Below are positions 1 through 8,117 of a DNA stretch of 64,000 nt, piece by piece (the stretch's first letter is position 1; each line of letters opens with the position of its first letter). The notes below the pieces were generated by a model. That model saw only the letters and a list, made by a program, of their open reading frames with translations, was not told where the DNA came from and searched no databases. The translations under genes and the position numbers were made by a program. The DNA is from Amycolatopsis japonica. GTDB taxonomy: Bacteria; Actinomycetota; Actinomycetes; Mycobacteriales; Pseudonocardiaceae. The stretch is taken from positions 4,030,001 through 4,094,000 of the forward strand of contig NZ_CP008953.1 of assembly GCF_000732925.1 (NCBI RefSeq). The letters run 5' to 3'.

Positions 1-170
1 ACGATCCCGGCGAAGGACTGGACGTCGAACGCAACCGCTGCACCGTTCACGGGACAGGGGTGCAGGTGCGGCTGGGCAAGGACGGGCTCTGGTACCCGTA
101 CCGGGATCAGTGGCCCGCTGGTCCGCCCGAAGCCGATCCGGGCGCGTTGTTCGCCGCGTTGCTCGGCTGA
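1..170 (+). CDS. C-terminal end of an unidentified protein (start outside window)
   Basis: An open frame with codons beginning at base 3 runs from the window edge to a TGA at 168-170, giving 55 residues. The peptide reads like a genuine C-terminus, with a VRLGKDGLWYPYRDQW segment followed by a Pro/Ala/Asp tail. This pattern resembles the ends of some actinobacterial SWIM zinc-finger proteins, but that is only an impression. The gene converges with the DUF4865 gene and overlaps its 3' end by about 64 bp. Confidence 0.45.
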   Translation, partial: DPGEGLDVERNRCTVHGTGVQVRLGKDGLWYPYRDQWPAGPPEADPGALFAALLG

Positions 171-754
171 TCCCACTGCCGTCCTCGCCGCAGCTGCTCC
201 AGGTGCGGCGAGGACAGGTGGAGGATCTGATACCGGACCTCGTCGGATTCCGGTGCCTCGTCCGCCCACAGGCTGTAGCGGACGACCTGCCAGGTCCGCG
301 GGTCGACGGCCAGCGCGCCCGAATGCGCGCCGTCCTGGCGCAGGTGCTCGCGGAGCCCGTCGAGTGCTTCGCCGAGGAAGGCCACCGGGTCGGTCTCGTC
401 GGGGATCCGCACGATGTGCTTTCCCGCCGCGACCGGGGACGAGCCGAACGCGGGCCCTTCCTCGAAGCCGAGCACGGTCCAGTGCTGCACGGCGGGACGC
501 CCGAAGGATTCGACGATGCCGCTGAACGGTCCGCCGAACAGGAAGGCGTTCATCCCGGCTTCGTCGTGCCACAGATAGAACGGCGAGTACTGGTTCAGCG
601 TCGAGCCGTCGACGCCGCGCTCACGGATCCCGTACACCTTCAGCCCCAGGCCGCCGAAGTCGTCGAGCAGATGCCCGCGGGTGGCGACGCGGTCGCGGAT
701 GATGCCCATGTCGTAGTCGGCGGGGAGGGTGATCTCGTACTGCATCGCATGCAT
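107..754 (-). CDS. DUF4865 family protein
   Basis: About 215 residues. The N-terminus MHAMQYEITLPADYDMGII, then a GHLLDDF segment and SPFYLWHDEAGMNAFLFGG, are typical of the DUF4865 family, whose function is unknown. Family members usually start within a few residues of the MQY motif, so ATG at 754 is chosen; 763 and 745 are in-frame alternatives. The frame stays open far upstream but lacks family character there. It is transcribed divergently from the PobA-like hydroxylase, with a near-perfect palindrome in the shared promoter region, so the two may be co-regulated. The last 20 residues are low-complexity and overlap the end of the preceding convergent gene. Confidence 0.75.
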   Translation of the reverse strand: MHAMQYEITLPADYDMGIIRDRVATRGHLLDDFGGLGLKVYGIRERGVDGSTLNQYSPFYLWHDEAGMNAFLFGGPFSGIVESFGRPAVQHWTVLGFEEGPAFGSSPVAAGKHIVRIPDETDPVAFLGEALDGLREHLRQDGAHSGALAVDPRTWQVVRYSLWADEAPESDEVRYQILHLSSPHLEQLRRGRQWDQPSNAANNAPGSASGGPAGH

Positions 755-757
755 GCC

Positions 758-775
758 GTACATACTAGTAGGTAC
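758..775. promoter_or_regulatory. Palindromic operator candidate between DUF4865 and hydroxylase genes
   Basis: GTACATACTAGTAGGTAC is an 18-bp palindrome with one mismatched pair, centred on TACTAGTA. It lies between divergent genes and overlaps the most upstream possible start of the DUF4865 gene. This is the expected position for a repressor that controls both. The 8-mer GTACATAC recurs at 10552-10559, in front of the HxlR-type regulator gene. The binding protein is not identified. Confidence 0.45.
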
Positions 776-821
776 AGAGATCGTCTTCGCCCCAGATCGT
801 GGTGCTGCCGAAACTTGAAGC

Positions 822-1985
822 ATGACAACAGGAAACGAGCACAGACCCGTCCTGATCGTCGGAGCGGGCGTAGCCGGACTCGCGCTCGGCAACTTCCTCC
901 TGCGCGAGGGAATCCCTTGTGTCGTGTTCGAACGGCGCGGCCGCGAGTACGTCGAGCGACGGCAGCGCGCCGGGGTCATCGACACCAGGGCCACGCGCGT
1001 CTTCCGGAAACGAGGCCTCGAAGACCGCGTGGTCGGCGGGACTCCCATCAAGCCGACGCTCGGCTTCCGCGTCGACGGACAGCCGAGGCCCCTGACGCTC
1101 TCCCTCGAAGAACACGGGGAAGGCAGGCTCTGCCCTCAACAGGTCCTCGTCCGGAACCTCATCACCGCGTTCGAGGAGGACGGAGGCGACCTGCGGTTCG
1201 ACACCGAGGTTTCCGTGGAGGACATCGGCGAACGCCCATGCGTCCGGCTCGGCGACGGGACGATCGTCGAAGGAGCCTTCATCGCCGGATGCGACGGCAA
1301 CCACGGCGCCTCCCGCGCCGCCATCCCCGAGGACAGGATCACCCGCCACACCCACGAATACGGCTACGCGTGGCTGGTCGTCCTCGCCGACGTACCCGCC
1401 ACCCACCAGACCGTGATGGCGATCCACCGGCGCGGATTCGCGGCCCAGTTCGCCCGGGGTCCGCGCGCGAGCCGGTTCTACCTCCAGTGCCCGCTCGAGG
1501 ACACCACCGAAGACTGGCCGGACGAACGGATCTGGAGCGAACTCGAAACGCGCTTCGGTGAACCACCCGCCACAACGGGCGCGATCGTGGAGAAACAATT
1601 ACTGCCGCTGCGTGGCGAAGTGCTCAGCCCGATGAGCCACGGCAGGCTCCACCTGCTCGGCGACGCCGCGCACATCATCCCGCCGATGAGCGCGAAGGGA
1701 ATGAACCTCGCGCTGTACGACGCCAACGCCTTCGCCGACGCGCTTATCCACTACTACAAAGAGGGCGACACGGGTCCGCTCGATGCGTACTCAGACGACC
1801 GTCTGCGTGAAGTGTGGAACTACCAGGCCTTCGCGACCTGGTTCACCGACACCGTCCACGACGCCGGCGATCCGTCTCACCGAGGGGAGTTCCGGCATCG
1901 GGTGGCGCGCGCCGACTTCGACCGCCTGTACAACTCCGCGACGGCGAACCGGCTGCTGAGCGAATTCGTCGCCGGGTTGACCTGA
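822..1985 (+). CDS. FAD-dependent aromatic hydroxylase, 4-hydroxybenzoate 3-monooxygenase family
   Basis: 387 residues, close to the usual PobA length of about 390. The FAD-binding GAGVAGLALGNFLLREG motif is at residues 14-30. There is a CDGNHGASR (DG) motif near residue 157 and LLGDAAHIIPPMSAKGMN (GD motif) near 280. The ERRQRAGVIDTRATRVFRKRGL stretch and the C-terminal FDRLYNSATANRL pattern match the PobA subgroup. The family hydroxylates 4-hydroxybenzoate to protocatechuate using NAD(P)H and O2. No pca genes adjoin it, so the exact substrate is uncertain. The ATG at 822 has no strong Shine-Dalgarno. It is divergent from the DUF4865 gene. Confidence 0.8.
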   Translation: MTTGNEHRPVLIVGAGVAGLALGNFLLREGIPCVVFERRGREYVERRQRAGVIDTRATRVFRKRGLEDRVVGGTPIKPTLGFRVDGQPRPLTLSLEEHGEGRLCPQQVLVRNLITAFEEDGGDLRFDTEVSVEDIGERPCVRLGDGTIVEGAFIAGCDGNHGASRAAIPEDRITRHTHEYGYAWLVVLADVPATHQTVMAIHRRGFAAQFARGPRASRFYLQCPLEDTTEDWPDERIWSELETRFGEPPATTGAIVEKQLLPLRGEVLSPMSHGRLHLLGDAAHIIPPMSAKGMNLALYDANAFADALIHYYKEGDTGPLDAYSDDRLREVWNYQAFATWFTDTVHDAGDPSHRGEFRHRVARADFDRLYNSATANRLLSEFVAGLT

Positions 1986-1989
1986 GCGG

Positions 1990-2421
1990 CTATTTCCGGC
2001 TGAGCCGGACGATCCCTTCGTCGCCCTGCACCGCGACGACGACGATCACCTGGCGGTTGATCTGATGGGCCATCCCCGGCGGACCGGACACCGCGGCGCC
2101 CATCCCGCCCGAGGCCGGGGCGAGCCCCACCTTCCCGGCCTGGACCGCGACCGAGAGCGGTCCGGCGCCGCCGTCGTTGGGGATCTGGTCGCCGGTCCGG
2201 ACGAGCACCTCGCACTCACCGTCGGCGCAGGCCCTCAGATCCCGTCCGTCCGCCGCCACGAACGGCGCACCGGACGGGGCCGCCGCCCCCAGCATCGGCG
2301 CGCTCTCCACGGAAGGCGTCGAACTCGCCGCCGCGAAGATCGGCGTCGGCGCGGCCGTCGCACAGCCGGCGGCGAACAGCGCCACGGGGACCAGGACCAG
2401 GCATCTTCGGCGATCGACCAT
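1990..2421 (-). CDS. Small secreted lipoprotein, unknown function
   Basis: About 143 residues starting at ATG 2421. The N-terminus MVDRRRCLVLVPVALFAAGC is a clear lipoprotein signal peptide with lipobox FAAGC and Cys20 as the predicted lipidation site. The mature part is Ala/Pro/Ser-rich, followed by a compact region with RACADGECEVLVRTGDQIP and a C-terminal VIVVVAVQGDEGIVRLSR strand. It is probably anchored on the outer face of the membrane. The frame extends 12 codons further upstream, but only the 2421 start places the basic n-region correctly. It converges with the hydroxylase gene, the stop codons being a few bases apart. Confidence 0.7.
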   Translation of the reverse strand: MVDRRRCLVLVPVALFAAGCATAAPTPIFAAASSTPSVESAPMLGAAAPSGAPFVAADGRDLRACADGECEVLVRTGDQIPNDGGAGPLSVAVQAGKVGLAPASGGMGAAVSGPPGMAHQINRQVIVVVAVQGDEGIVRLSRK

Positions 2422-2583
2422 GACCGAGGAACGTAGCCGACCCGAGAGCCCTTGCATGCACCCGAATTCCGCAATCCTGCGGCTGTTCGCAGTGCTCGGC
2501 GGCGGTCCGGCCGGGTGAATCGGCCGGACCGCCGCAGCACGTGGTCATACGGGCACCGAGAGTCCCGGCCGTGTTCGCCGCCT

Positions 2584-2647
2584 GATCACGCGAGATCCGC
2601 CTCCGATCACGCGAGTGCGCCCTTCAATCACGCGAGATCGCCGATCG
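2584..2647. repeat. Three tandem 21-bp units with core ATCACGCGAG
   Basis: Units begin at 2584, 2605 and 2626, each starting (g/a)atcacgcgag, with an exact 21-bp period. The array ends 19 bp before the stop codon of the acyl-CoA dehydrogenase. The same core in longer palindromic form recurs with a similar period at 58843-58981. This indicates a dispersed intergenic repeat family. Confidence 0.7.
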
Positions 2648-2665
2648 CGCACGCGTACGACGCGC

Positions 2666-4285
2666 TCAGACCTCCGCGCGCGAGACGATCGCCCGCGTGT
2701 CCACTCCGGACGGAAGCGTCCCGAACGCGACACCCCAGTCGCCGCCCAGCCGCGACGCGCAGAACGCGTCGGCCACGGCCGGCGTCCCGTGCCGCACCAG
2801 CAGCGAACCCTGCAGCACCAGCGCCATCGACTCGACCAGCCGACGCGCCCGGTACTCGATGTCCGACAGATCGGACAGCTCTTTGCGCAGCCTGCCCACC
2901 GCGTCGTCCAGCCGCGCGTCGGCACCGGAGGCCTGCTCGACCTCGGTGAAATACGCCGCCACCGACTCGGGTTGCTTCGCCATCGCCCGCAGCGCGTCCA
3001 GCGCCGCGACGTTGCCCGAACCCTCCCAGATCGACATCAGCGGAGCCTCGCGGTAGAGCCGCGGCATCCCCGATTCCTCGACGTACCCGTTGCCGCCCAG
3101 GCATTCCAGCGCCTCGACCGCATGCGACGGACCACGCTTGCACACCCAGTACTTCGTCACCGCCAGCCCCAGCCGCCGGAACGCCTGCTCCTGCTCGTCC
3201 TCCGGCCGGTCGGTGGCCGACGCCAGCCGCATCCCGACCGTCGTCGCCGCCTCCGACTCCACGACGAGGTCCGCCAGCACGTTGCCCATCAAAGGCTGAT
3301 CCACCAGATTCGCCCCGAACGCACGACGATGCCGCGCGTGGTGGATCGCCCGCACCGCGCCGTACCGCATCCCCGCGGCGCTGCCGACCGCGCAGTCCAG
3401 CCGGGTGTTGTTGACCATCTCGATGATGGTGCGCACCCCGCGGCCCTCCTCGCCGACCAGCCAGCCGATCGCGTCGTCGTACTCGATCTCCGACGACGCG
3501 TTGGACCGGTTGCCCAGCTTGTCCTTCAGCCGCTGCAACCGGATCCCGTTGCGCGAGCCGTCCGGCAGGACACGGGGGAGCAGGAAACACGACAGCCCGC
3601 CCGGCGCCTGAGCCAGCGTCAGGAACATGTCCGACATCGGCGCCGAGGTGAACCACTTGTGCCCGACGATCACATAGCTACCGTCACCCAGCGGACGCGC
3701 CGTGGTCGTGTTCGCCCGGACGTCGGACCCGCCCTGCTTCTCCGTCATCGACATCCCGGCGATGAGGCCGCGCTTCGAACTCGGCTCACGCAGCCCGAAG
3801 TCGTACTCCGTCGCCGCCAGCAACGGCTCGTACCGCGCGGACAGCTCGGGATTGAACCGCAGCGCCGGCACCGCCGCGTACGTCATCGAAATCGGGCACG
3901 TGTGCCCCGCGTCGACCTGGCCCCAGACGTACATCTTCGCCGCCCGCGCCGCGTGCGCGCCCGGGCGGGGATCCCGCCACGGCGCCGCATGCAGCCCGTA
4001 GGACACCGCGACGTCCATCAGCTCGTGCCAGTACGGGTGGAACTCGACCTCGTCGATCCGGTTCCCGACCCGGTCGTGCGTCCGCAGCACCGGCTCGTTC
4101 TCGTTGACCAGCCTGCCCCACTCCTGCGCCTGCTCACTCCCGGCGAGCCTGCCGAGGGCGTGCACCTCGGCCACCGCCCAGCCCGCGCCCGCCCGCTCCA
4201 GCCCTTCCAGCAAGGCCGGATCGGCGGCGACGTCGTACTCCGCCAGCGGCGGGACCTGATTGGTGACCTCATGAGTGACCGGCAT
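2666..4285 (-). CDS. AidB-type acyl-CoA dehydrogenase
   Basis: 539 residues. The N-terminal part (VTNQVPPLAEYDVAADPALLEGL) and the long N-terminal domain are those of AidB, the DNA-alkylation-response relative of isovaleryl-CoA dehydrogenase. Acyl-CoA dehydrogenase signatures are present: MTEKQGGSDVRANTT, GHKWFTSAPMSDMF, ECLGGNGYVEESGMPRLYR, and a final SIWEGSGNV. FAD-dependent dehydrogenation is expected; whether it acts in alkylation protection or in branched-chain acyl-CoA catabolism cannot be told from sequence. The ATG at 4285 is chosen because GGGAGG lies 6 bases upstream. It overlaps the end of the TetR gene by 17 bp, so the two are probably translationally coupled and TetR-controlled. 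Confidence 0.85.
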   Translation of the reverse strand: MPVTHEVTNQVPPLAEYDVAADPALLEGLERAGAGWAVAEVHALGRLAGSEQAQEWGRLVNENEPVLRTHDRVGNRIDEVEFHPYWHELMDVAVSYGLHAAPWRDPRPGAHAARAAKMYVWGQVDAGHTCPISMTYAAVPALRFNPELSARYEPLLAATEYDFGLREPSSKRGLIAGMSMTEKQGGSDVRANTTTARPLGDGSYVIVGHKWFTSAPMSDMFLTLAQAPGGLSCFLLPRVLPDGSRNGIRLQRLKDKLGNRSNASSEIEYDDAIGWLVGEEGRGVRTIIEMVNNTRLDCAVGSAAGMRYGAVRAIHHARHRRAFGANLVDQPLMGNVLADLVVESEAATTVGMRLASATDRPEDEQEQAFRRLGLAVTKYWVCKRGPSHAVEALECLGGNGYVEESGMPRLYREAPLMSIWEGSGNVAALDALRAMAKQPESVAAYFTEVEQASGADARLDDAVGRLRKELSDLSDIEYRARRLVESMALVLQGSLLVRHGTPAVADAFCASRLGGDWGVAFGTLPSGVDTRAIVSRAEV

Positions 4286-4874
4286 CGGAACCTCCCAAGG
4301 AACGCAGGACGAAAGTGCGCAGCCCGGACACCTCGTCCGCACTGCCGGTGGTCAACGGGCCGATCAGCACCTCGGCGGCCGCGCCGACGAGCGCCGCCGC
4401 GGTGACGTCCGCGTCCTGGGCGGGCAGGACCCCGGACCGGACACCGTCGGCCACGTGCTGGGCCACGACGTCACGGAACGCGCGCCGGAACACCAGCCGC
4501 TCGGCCTCGATCGGCGCGTCGACAGGCTCGGCCAGCAGCGCGTACGCCATCCGTGGCGTCTTCAACGCCCGGCTCGCGAAGGTGTCGAAGACCGCCACAA
4601 CCCGCTCCGCGGGCGTACCGGGCCGCTCCGACACCTCGCGCACAGCTTCGACCTCGCGCGTGACGACCTTGCGGAACAGCTCCACGACCAGCGCGGCCTT
4701 GGTGGGGTAGTGGCGGTACACGCTGCCGACCGCCACCCCCGCCCGTTCCGCGACCGCCGACACCGAGCAGCCCGCGTACCCGCGCTCGGCCAACTGCTCC
4801 ATGGCGGCGGCGAGGACGGCGTCGCGCTGAGCGTCCAAACGCTCCTGGACCTTCGGTGTACGTCGATACGGCAC
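4269..4874 (-). CDS. TetR family transcriptional regulator
   Basis: About 201 residues. The N-terminal helix-turn-helix is clear: ERGYAGCSVSAVAERAGV, then VGSVYRHYPTKAALVVELF. This is followed by an all-helical ligand-binding domain ending in LRTFVLRSLGG. GTG 4874 is preferred because the open frame upstream would run through a GTGAA-N7-TTCAC inverted repeat at 4882-4898 that looks like the gene's own operator; a TTG at 4910 is the furthest upstream alternative. It leads a two-gene operon with the AidB-type dehydrogenase, which suggests acyl-CoA or a related ligand as inducer (inference). The peroxiredoxin gene lies just upstream on the same strand. Confidence 0.8.
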   Translation of the reverse strand: MPYRRTPKVQERLDAQRDAVLAAAMEQLAERGYAGCSVSAVAERAGVAVGSVYRHYPTKAALVVELFRKVVTREVEAVREVSERPGTPAERVVAVFDTFASRALKTPRMAYALLAEPVDAPIEAERLVFRRAFRDVVAQHVADGVRSGVLPAQDADVTAAALVGAAAEVLIGPLTTGSADEVSGLRTFVLRSLGGSDAGHS

Positions 4875-4881
4875 CCAAGAA

Positions 4882-4898
4882 GTGAAGCACCGATTCAC
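4882..4898. promoter_or_regulatory. Inverted repeat, probable TetR autoregulatory operator
   Basis: GTGAA (4882-4886) and TTCAC (4894-4898) form a perfect dyad with a 7-nt spacer, 7 bp upstream of the proposed GTG start of the TetR gene. TetR-type repressors commonly bind such short dyads over their own promoter. This position argues against the longer TTG-initiated reading of the regulator. Confidence 0.5.
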
Positions 4899-4906
4899 AC
4901 CTTCAG

Positions 4907-5365
4907 TCAACGCACCTTGGCGAGCCCTTCGACGGCCTTGGCGATGCCCTTCTTGTCATAAGCACTGGTCGGCATCGTCGCCGCATGCGCGTGCCGGACC
5001 ACCCCGTCCCGGTCGAACAGCACACTGCCCGACTGCTGCAGCAGTTTCTTCCCCAGCCCGAAGGCCTCGTGCGGCGTCCCGCCCCGACCGGTCACCACCC
5101 GGAAGGGCACCTCGCGCTTCGCCCGCCACGCCTCGGCCTCCGCCCGCTCCTCGGGGACGGCGACCAGCACCCGCACGTCGGCGGCGGCCAGCTCCTCCGC
5201 GCGCCCCACGAGATCCTTCACATGGCCGTTGCACACCGGGCACGAGGTCGACCGCATGAAATAGATCAGCACGTTCCCCGTGCCACGGAACTCCGCAAGC
5301 CGCACGACCTGCCCAGACGTGTCCTCCAGAACGACATCAGGGACAGCGGAACCGATTTCCAGCAT
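4907..5365 (-). CDS. Peroxiredoxin / thioredoxin-fold AhpC-TSA family protein
   Basis: 152 residues. MLEIGSAVPDVVLEDTSGQ is the standard N-terminal strand of AhpC/TSA proteins. YFMRSTSCPVCNGHV carries a CxxC in the position of the peroxidatic cysteine. The rest (VLVAVPEERAEAEAWRA, FRVVTGRGG, SVLFDRDGVVRHAH) follows the thioredoxin fold. It is predicted to reduce peroxides using cellular thiols. ATG 5365 is supported by GAGGAG eight bases upstream. It lies 22 bp downstream of an ECF sigma gene on the same strand and is very probably co-transcribed with it, which suggests an oxidative-stress unit. Confidence 0.8.
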   Translation of the reverse strand: MLEIGSAVPDVVLEDTSGQVVRLAEFRGTGNVLIYFMRSTSCPVCNGHVKDLVGRAEELAAADVRVLVAVPEERAEAEAWRAKREVPFRVVTGRGGTPHEAFGLGKKLLQQSGSVLFDRDGVVRHAHAATMPTSAYDKKGIAKAVEGLAKVR

Positions 5366-5387
5366 TGAAGAACTCCTCAACAGAAGG

Positions 5388-5921
5388 TCAGGAAGCAGGG
5401 TTGTCGAGAGAGGCACGGACCGCCGCCCGCGCGCGATGCAGCCGGGACTTCATCGCGGCCGGGCTCAGCCCGAGCGCGTCGGCCACCACACGGCCCGGAT
5501 GCCCCTGGATGTCACGCATGATCAAGACGCGACGCTGATCGGACGGCAACTCGGCGATCGCCGCGGCCACCCGCTGCGCCTCCAGCCGATCCAAGGCGTC
5601 CTCTTCGGCCGACACCATCACCACGGAATCCGCCAGATCGTCACCATGCCACGCCCGGCGCGCCCGCCGGAGACATTCATTGCGCACGATCCGGAACATC
5701 CACGACGCCAGCGCACCGGTGGCCCGCAGCGAGCCGATCTTCCGATACAGGATGATCAGCGCCTCCTGCGCCGAATCCTCCGCGTCCTCAGGCGAAGCGC
5801 ACAGCGACCGCGCGAACCGCTGCACATGCGGATGGGAACCCGAGACCAGAGCGGCGATGGCGGACGCGTCCCCGCCCTGCGCCGCCACGATCAACGAATC
5901 CCGCGGCCAATCGGCCTCCAC
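5388..5921 (-). CDS. ECF-type RNA polymerase sigma factor
   Basis: 177 residues. Sigma region 2 is seen in SPEDAEDSAQEALIILYRKI followed by ASWMFRIVRNECLRRAR. Region 4 is AAIAELPSDQRRVLIMRDIQG with the helix-turn-helix VVADALGLSPAAMKSRLHRAR. The GTG start at 5921 follows GGAGGAGG at ideal spacing. No anti-sigma gene is adjacent; instead a peroxiredoxin follows 22 bp downstream, so the pair may respond to redox stress. An inverted repeat sits 26-54 bp upstream of the start. Confidence 0.85.
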   Translation of the reverse strand: MEADWPRDSLIVAAQGGDASAIAALVSGSHPHVQRFARSLCASPEDAEDSAQEALIILYRKIGSLRATGALASWMFRIVRNECLRRARRAWHGDDLADSVVMVSAEEDALDRLEAQRVAAAIAELPSDQRRVLIMRDIQGHPGRVVADALGLSPAAMKSRLHRARAAVRASLDNPAS

Positions 5922-5946
5922 GACGAACCTCCTCCCGCGCCGAGCT

Positions 5947-5975
5947 TGTCCCGGCCCTTACAAGAGCCGGGGACA
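5947..5975. promoter_or_regulatory. Inverted repeat upstream of the ECF sigma gene
   Basis: TGTCCCGGC (5947-5955) pairs with GCCGGGGACA (5966-5975) with one bulge, around a short A/T-containing centre. It lies in the sigma gene's 5' region and could be an operator or an RNA hairpin. The sequence alone does not decide which. Confidence 0.3.
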
Positions 5976-6066
5976 CCACGAAAGGATTCAGCCCCGCTCA
6001 CGTGACCCCGCTCACCCCAGCCGGCGCACCACGAATCCCACGTCACCCGATGGCATGATCGCCGCT

Positions 6067-6582
6067 ATGACATGGACCGCCCCCGAGGTCACCCGGCCGT
6101 CCGGCGACACCGCCGCCGACGAGCGGATCCTCCTGCCCTCCCTGCTGACCTGGCACCGCAGCACCTTCCTCCACAAACTCGCCGGTCTCACCGGGGAACA
6201 GCTCGCCACGGCGTCGGTCCCGCCCTCCAACCTCACCCTCCTCGGCCTCGTCCGGCACCTCGCCAAGGTCGAACGCTTCTGGTTCCGCCTGCGCTACGCC
6301 GCACAGGACATCGAACCCCTCTACGACCCCGCCCTCGGCAAGGACCACGACTTCGAAGTCCTCGACGCGACCAAAGCCGAAGAGGCCTACGACATCCTCC
6401 TCGAAGAGATCCGGCTCGCCGACGAGGCGGCCGCCGGAGGATCGCTCGACGACACCTTCGACCTCGGCGGAAACCCGTTCTCACTCCGCATGCTCTACGT
6501 CCACATGATCGGCGAATACGCCCGCCACAACGGCCACGCCGACCTCATCCGCGAACGCGTCGACGGCCACACGGGAGCCTGA
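6067..6582 (+). CDS. DinB / DUF664 family protein
   Basis: 171 residues from ATG 6067 (ATG 6055 is an alternative). The pattern RHLAKVERFWFRLR, then LRMLYVHMIGEYARHNGHADLIRERVDG near the C-terminus, is typical of the DUF664/DinB-like four-helix bundle. The family's three-histidine metal site is suggested by the His residues in these segments. Actinobacterial relatives include mycothiol-dependent thiol S-transferases, but no specific activity can be assigned. It starts a four-gene cluster: the next ATG is 2 bp downstream of this stop. Confidence 0.8.
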   Translation: MTWTAPEVTRPSGDTAADERILLPSLLTWHRSTFLHKLAGLTGEQLATASVPPSNLTLLGLVRHLAKVERFWFRLRYAAQDIEPLYDPALGKDHDFEVLDATKAEEAYDILLEEIRLADEAAAGGSLDDTFDLGGNPFSLRMLYVHMIGEYARHNGHADLIRERVDGHTGA

Positions 6583-6584
6583 CC

Positions 6585-7352
6585 ATGGACTACGGATTCA
6601 TCGGCGCGGGGGAGATCACCGCCGCCATCGTCGAAGGCCTCAGCAAGGACGTCACCGACCCGCCCCGGATCTTCCTCTCACCCCGCAGCCGCAGTGTCGG
6701 GCATGAACTCTCCGCCCGCTTCGCCAACGTCGAAGTCCGCGACAGCAACCAAGCCGTCGTCGACAGCGCCTCGACGATCATCCTCGCCGTCCGCCCGCCC
6801 ATCGCCGAAGAAGTCCTCCGCGACCTCACCTTCCGCCCCGAGCACGTCCTGATCAGCGCCCTCGCCGGCGTGCCCCTCGACCGGCTGCGCGACTGGGCCG
6901 CCCCCGCCCGCGAAGTCGTCCGGAGCATCCCGCTGCCACCCGCCGCGCGCCGCCAAAGCCTCACCGCGATGTACCCCGACAACCCCGAAGCCCGAACCCT
7001 CTTCGACAGCATCGGCGGCAGCGTCGTCCCCGCCGCCGAGAAGGACCTCGACATCTTCAGCGGCGCCACCGCCACCTTCGCCGCCCACCTCGACTACCTC
7101 GGCACCATCGCCGCCTGGATGACCGACCAGGGCATCGACGACACCACGGCGACCGCCTTCACCAGCCACATCTTCGGCCAGCTCGGCCAGTCCCTCGCCG
7201 AACAGAACGGCTCCCTCGAAACCCTCACCGGCAAGCACATGACCCCCGGCGGGCTCAACGAACAGTTCCTCACCGACCTGCGCACCAACGGCGTCCCCGA
7301 CACCGTCCGCGAGGCCCTCGACGGAATCCTCACCAGACTGCGGGACAAGTGA
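6585..7352 (+). CDS. Pyrroline-5-carboxylate reductase-like NAD(P)-binding protein
   Basis: 255 residues. The N-terminal Rossmann motif YGFIGAGEITAAIVEGL, followed by LSPRSRSVGHELSARF, is that of ProC. A C-terminal helical dimerisation domain contains LTGKHMTPGGLNEQF, matching the ProC TPGG region. The rest diverges from housekeeping ProC, so the substrate may differ. It follows the DinB gene by 2 bp and overlaps the next gene by four bases (GTGA), indicating tight translational coupling. Confidence 0.75.
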   Translation: MDYGFIGAGEITAAIVEGLSKDVTDPPRIFLSPRSRSVGHELSARFANVEVRDSNQAVVDSASTIILAVRPPIAEEVLRDLTFRPEHVLISALAGVPLDRLRDWAAPAREVVRSIPLPPAARRQSLTAMYPDNPEARTLFDSIGGSVVPAAEKDLDIFSGATATFAAHLDYLGTIAAWMTDQGIDDTTATAFTSHIFGQLGQSLAEQNGSLETLTGKHMTPGGLNEQFLTDLRTNGVPDTVREALDGILTRLRDK

Positions 7353-8107
7353 TCATCATCGACAAGCTGCGGGCGGCCGGGTGCGTCTTCGCCGAAGACG
7401 AAGCCCGGCTCCTCACCGCCGAAGCCCGCACCCCGGCCGAACTCGACACCATGGTCCAACGCCGCGTCGACGGCGAACCACTCGAAGTCATCCTCGGCTG
7501 GGCCGAATTCCACGGACTCCGCATCGCCGTCGAACCCGGCGTCTTCGTGCCACGGCAACGCTCCGAACTCCTTGTCCGCCACGCCGTCACCCTCGCCGGA
7601 CCGGGAGTGGTGGTCCTCGACCTCTGCTGCGGAACCGGCGCGCTCGGCGCCGCCATCGCCGCCGAACTCGGCGACATCCGGCTCTACGCGGCCGACATCG
7701 AACCCGCCGCCGTCCGCTGCGCCCGCAAGAACGTCGCCCAAGCCGGGGGAGAGGTCTTCGAAGGCGACCTGTACGCACCACTTCCCACGTCGCTACAAGG
7801 CCGCGTCGACATCCTGGTCGTCAACGCCCCGTACGTCCCCACCGACGCCATCGCGATGATGCCGCCCGAGGCGAGAGACCACGAACCCCGCGTCGCACTC
7901 GACGGCGGACACGACGGCGTCGACGTCCACCGCCGCGTCGCCGCCGAAGCCCTCCACTGGCTCGCACCAGGCGGGCACCTGCTCATCGAAACCGGCGAAA
8001 GCCAAGCCGTAAGCACCGCGGAAGCCATGGCACACAACGGTTTGACCCCCGAAGTGATCACCGACGAAGACCTGTACGCGACGATTGTTGTCGGTGCCCG
8101 GGTCTAG
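7349..8107 (+). CDS. PrmC-related protein-(glutamine-N5) methyltransferase, unknown substrate
   Basis: 252 residues from GTG 7349, which overlaps the preceding stop. The SAM-binding motif VLDLCCGTGALGAAIAAE and the release-factor methyltransferase core are present, with PLEVILGWAEFHG and PRQRSELLV upstream. The active-site NPPY of PrmC reads NAPY here (VVNAPYVPTDAIAMMPPEA). A NAPY core with MPPEARDHEP is typical, as I recall, of a PrmC-related actinobacterial subfamily of unknown substrate. The genuine PrmC is expected elsewhere in the genome. Confidence 0.75.
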   Translation: MIIIDKLRAAGCVFAEDEARLLTAEARTPAELDTMVQRRVDGEPLEVILGWAEFHGLRIAVEPGVFVPRQRSELLVRHAVTLAGPGVVVLDLCCGTGALGAAIAAELGDIRLYAADIEPAAVRCARKNVAQAGGEVFEGDLYAPLPTSLQGRVDILVVNAPYVPTDAIAMMPPEARDHEPRVALDGGHDGVDVHRRVAAEALHWLAPGGHLLIETGESQAVSTAEAMAHNGLTPEVITDEDLYATIVVGARV

Positions 8108-8117
8108 GGTCGCCGCC

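Noticed and set aside
2615..4405. Long plus-strand frame opposite the acyl-CoA dehydrogenase
   Set aside because: Arg/His-rich composition with no family signature; the minus strand holds a complete AidB-type enzyme.
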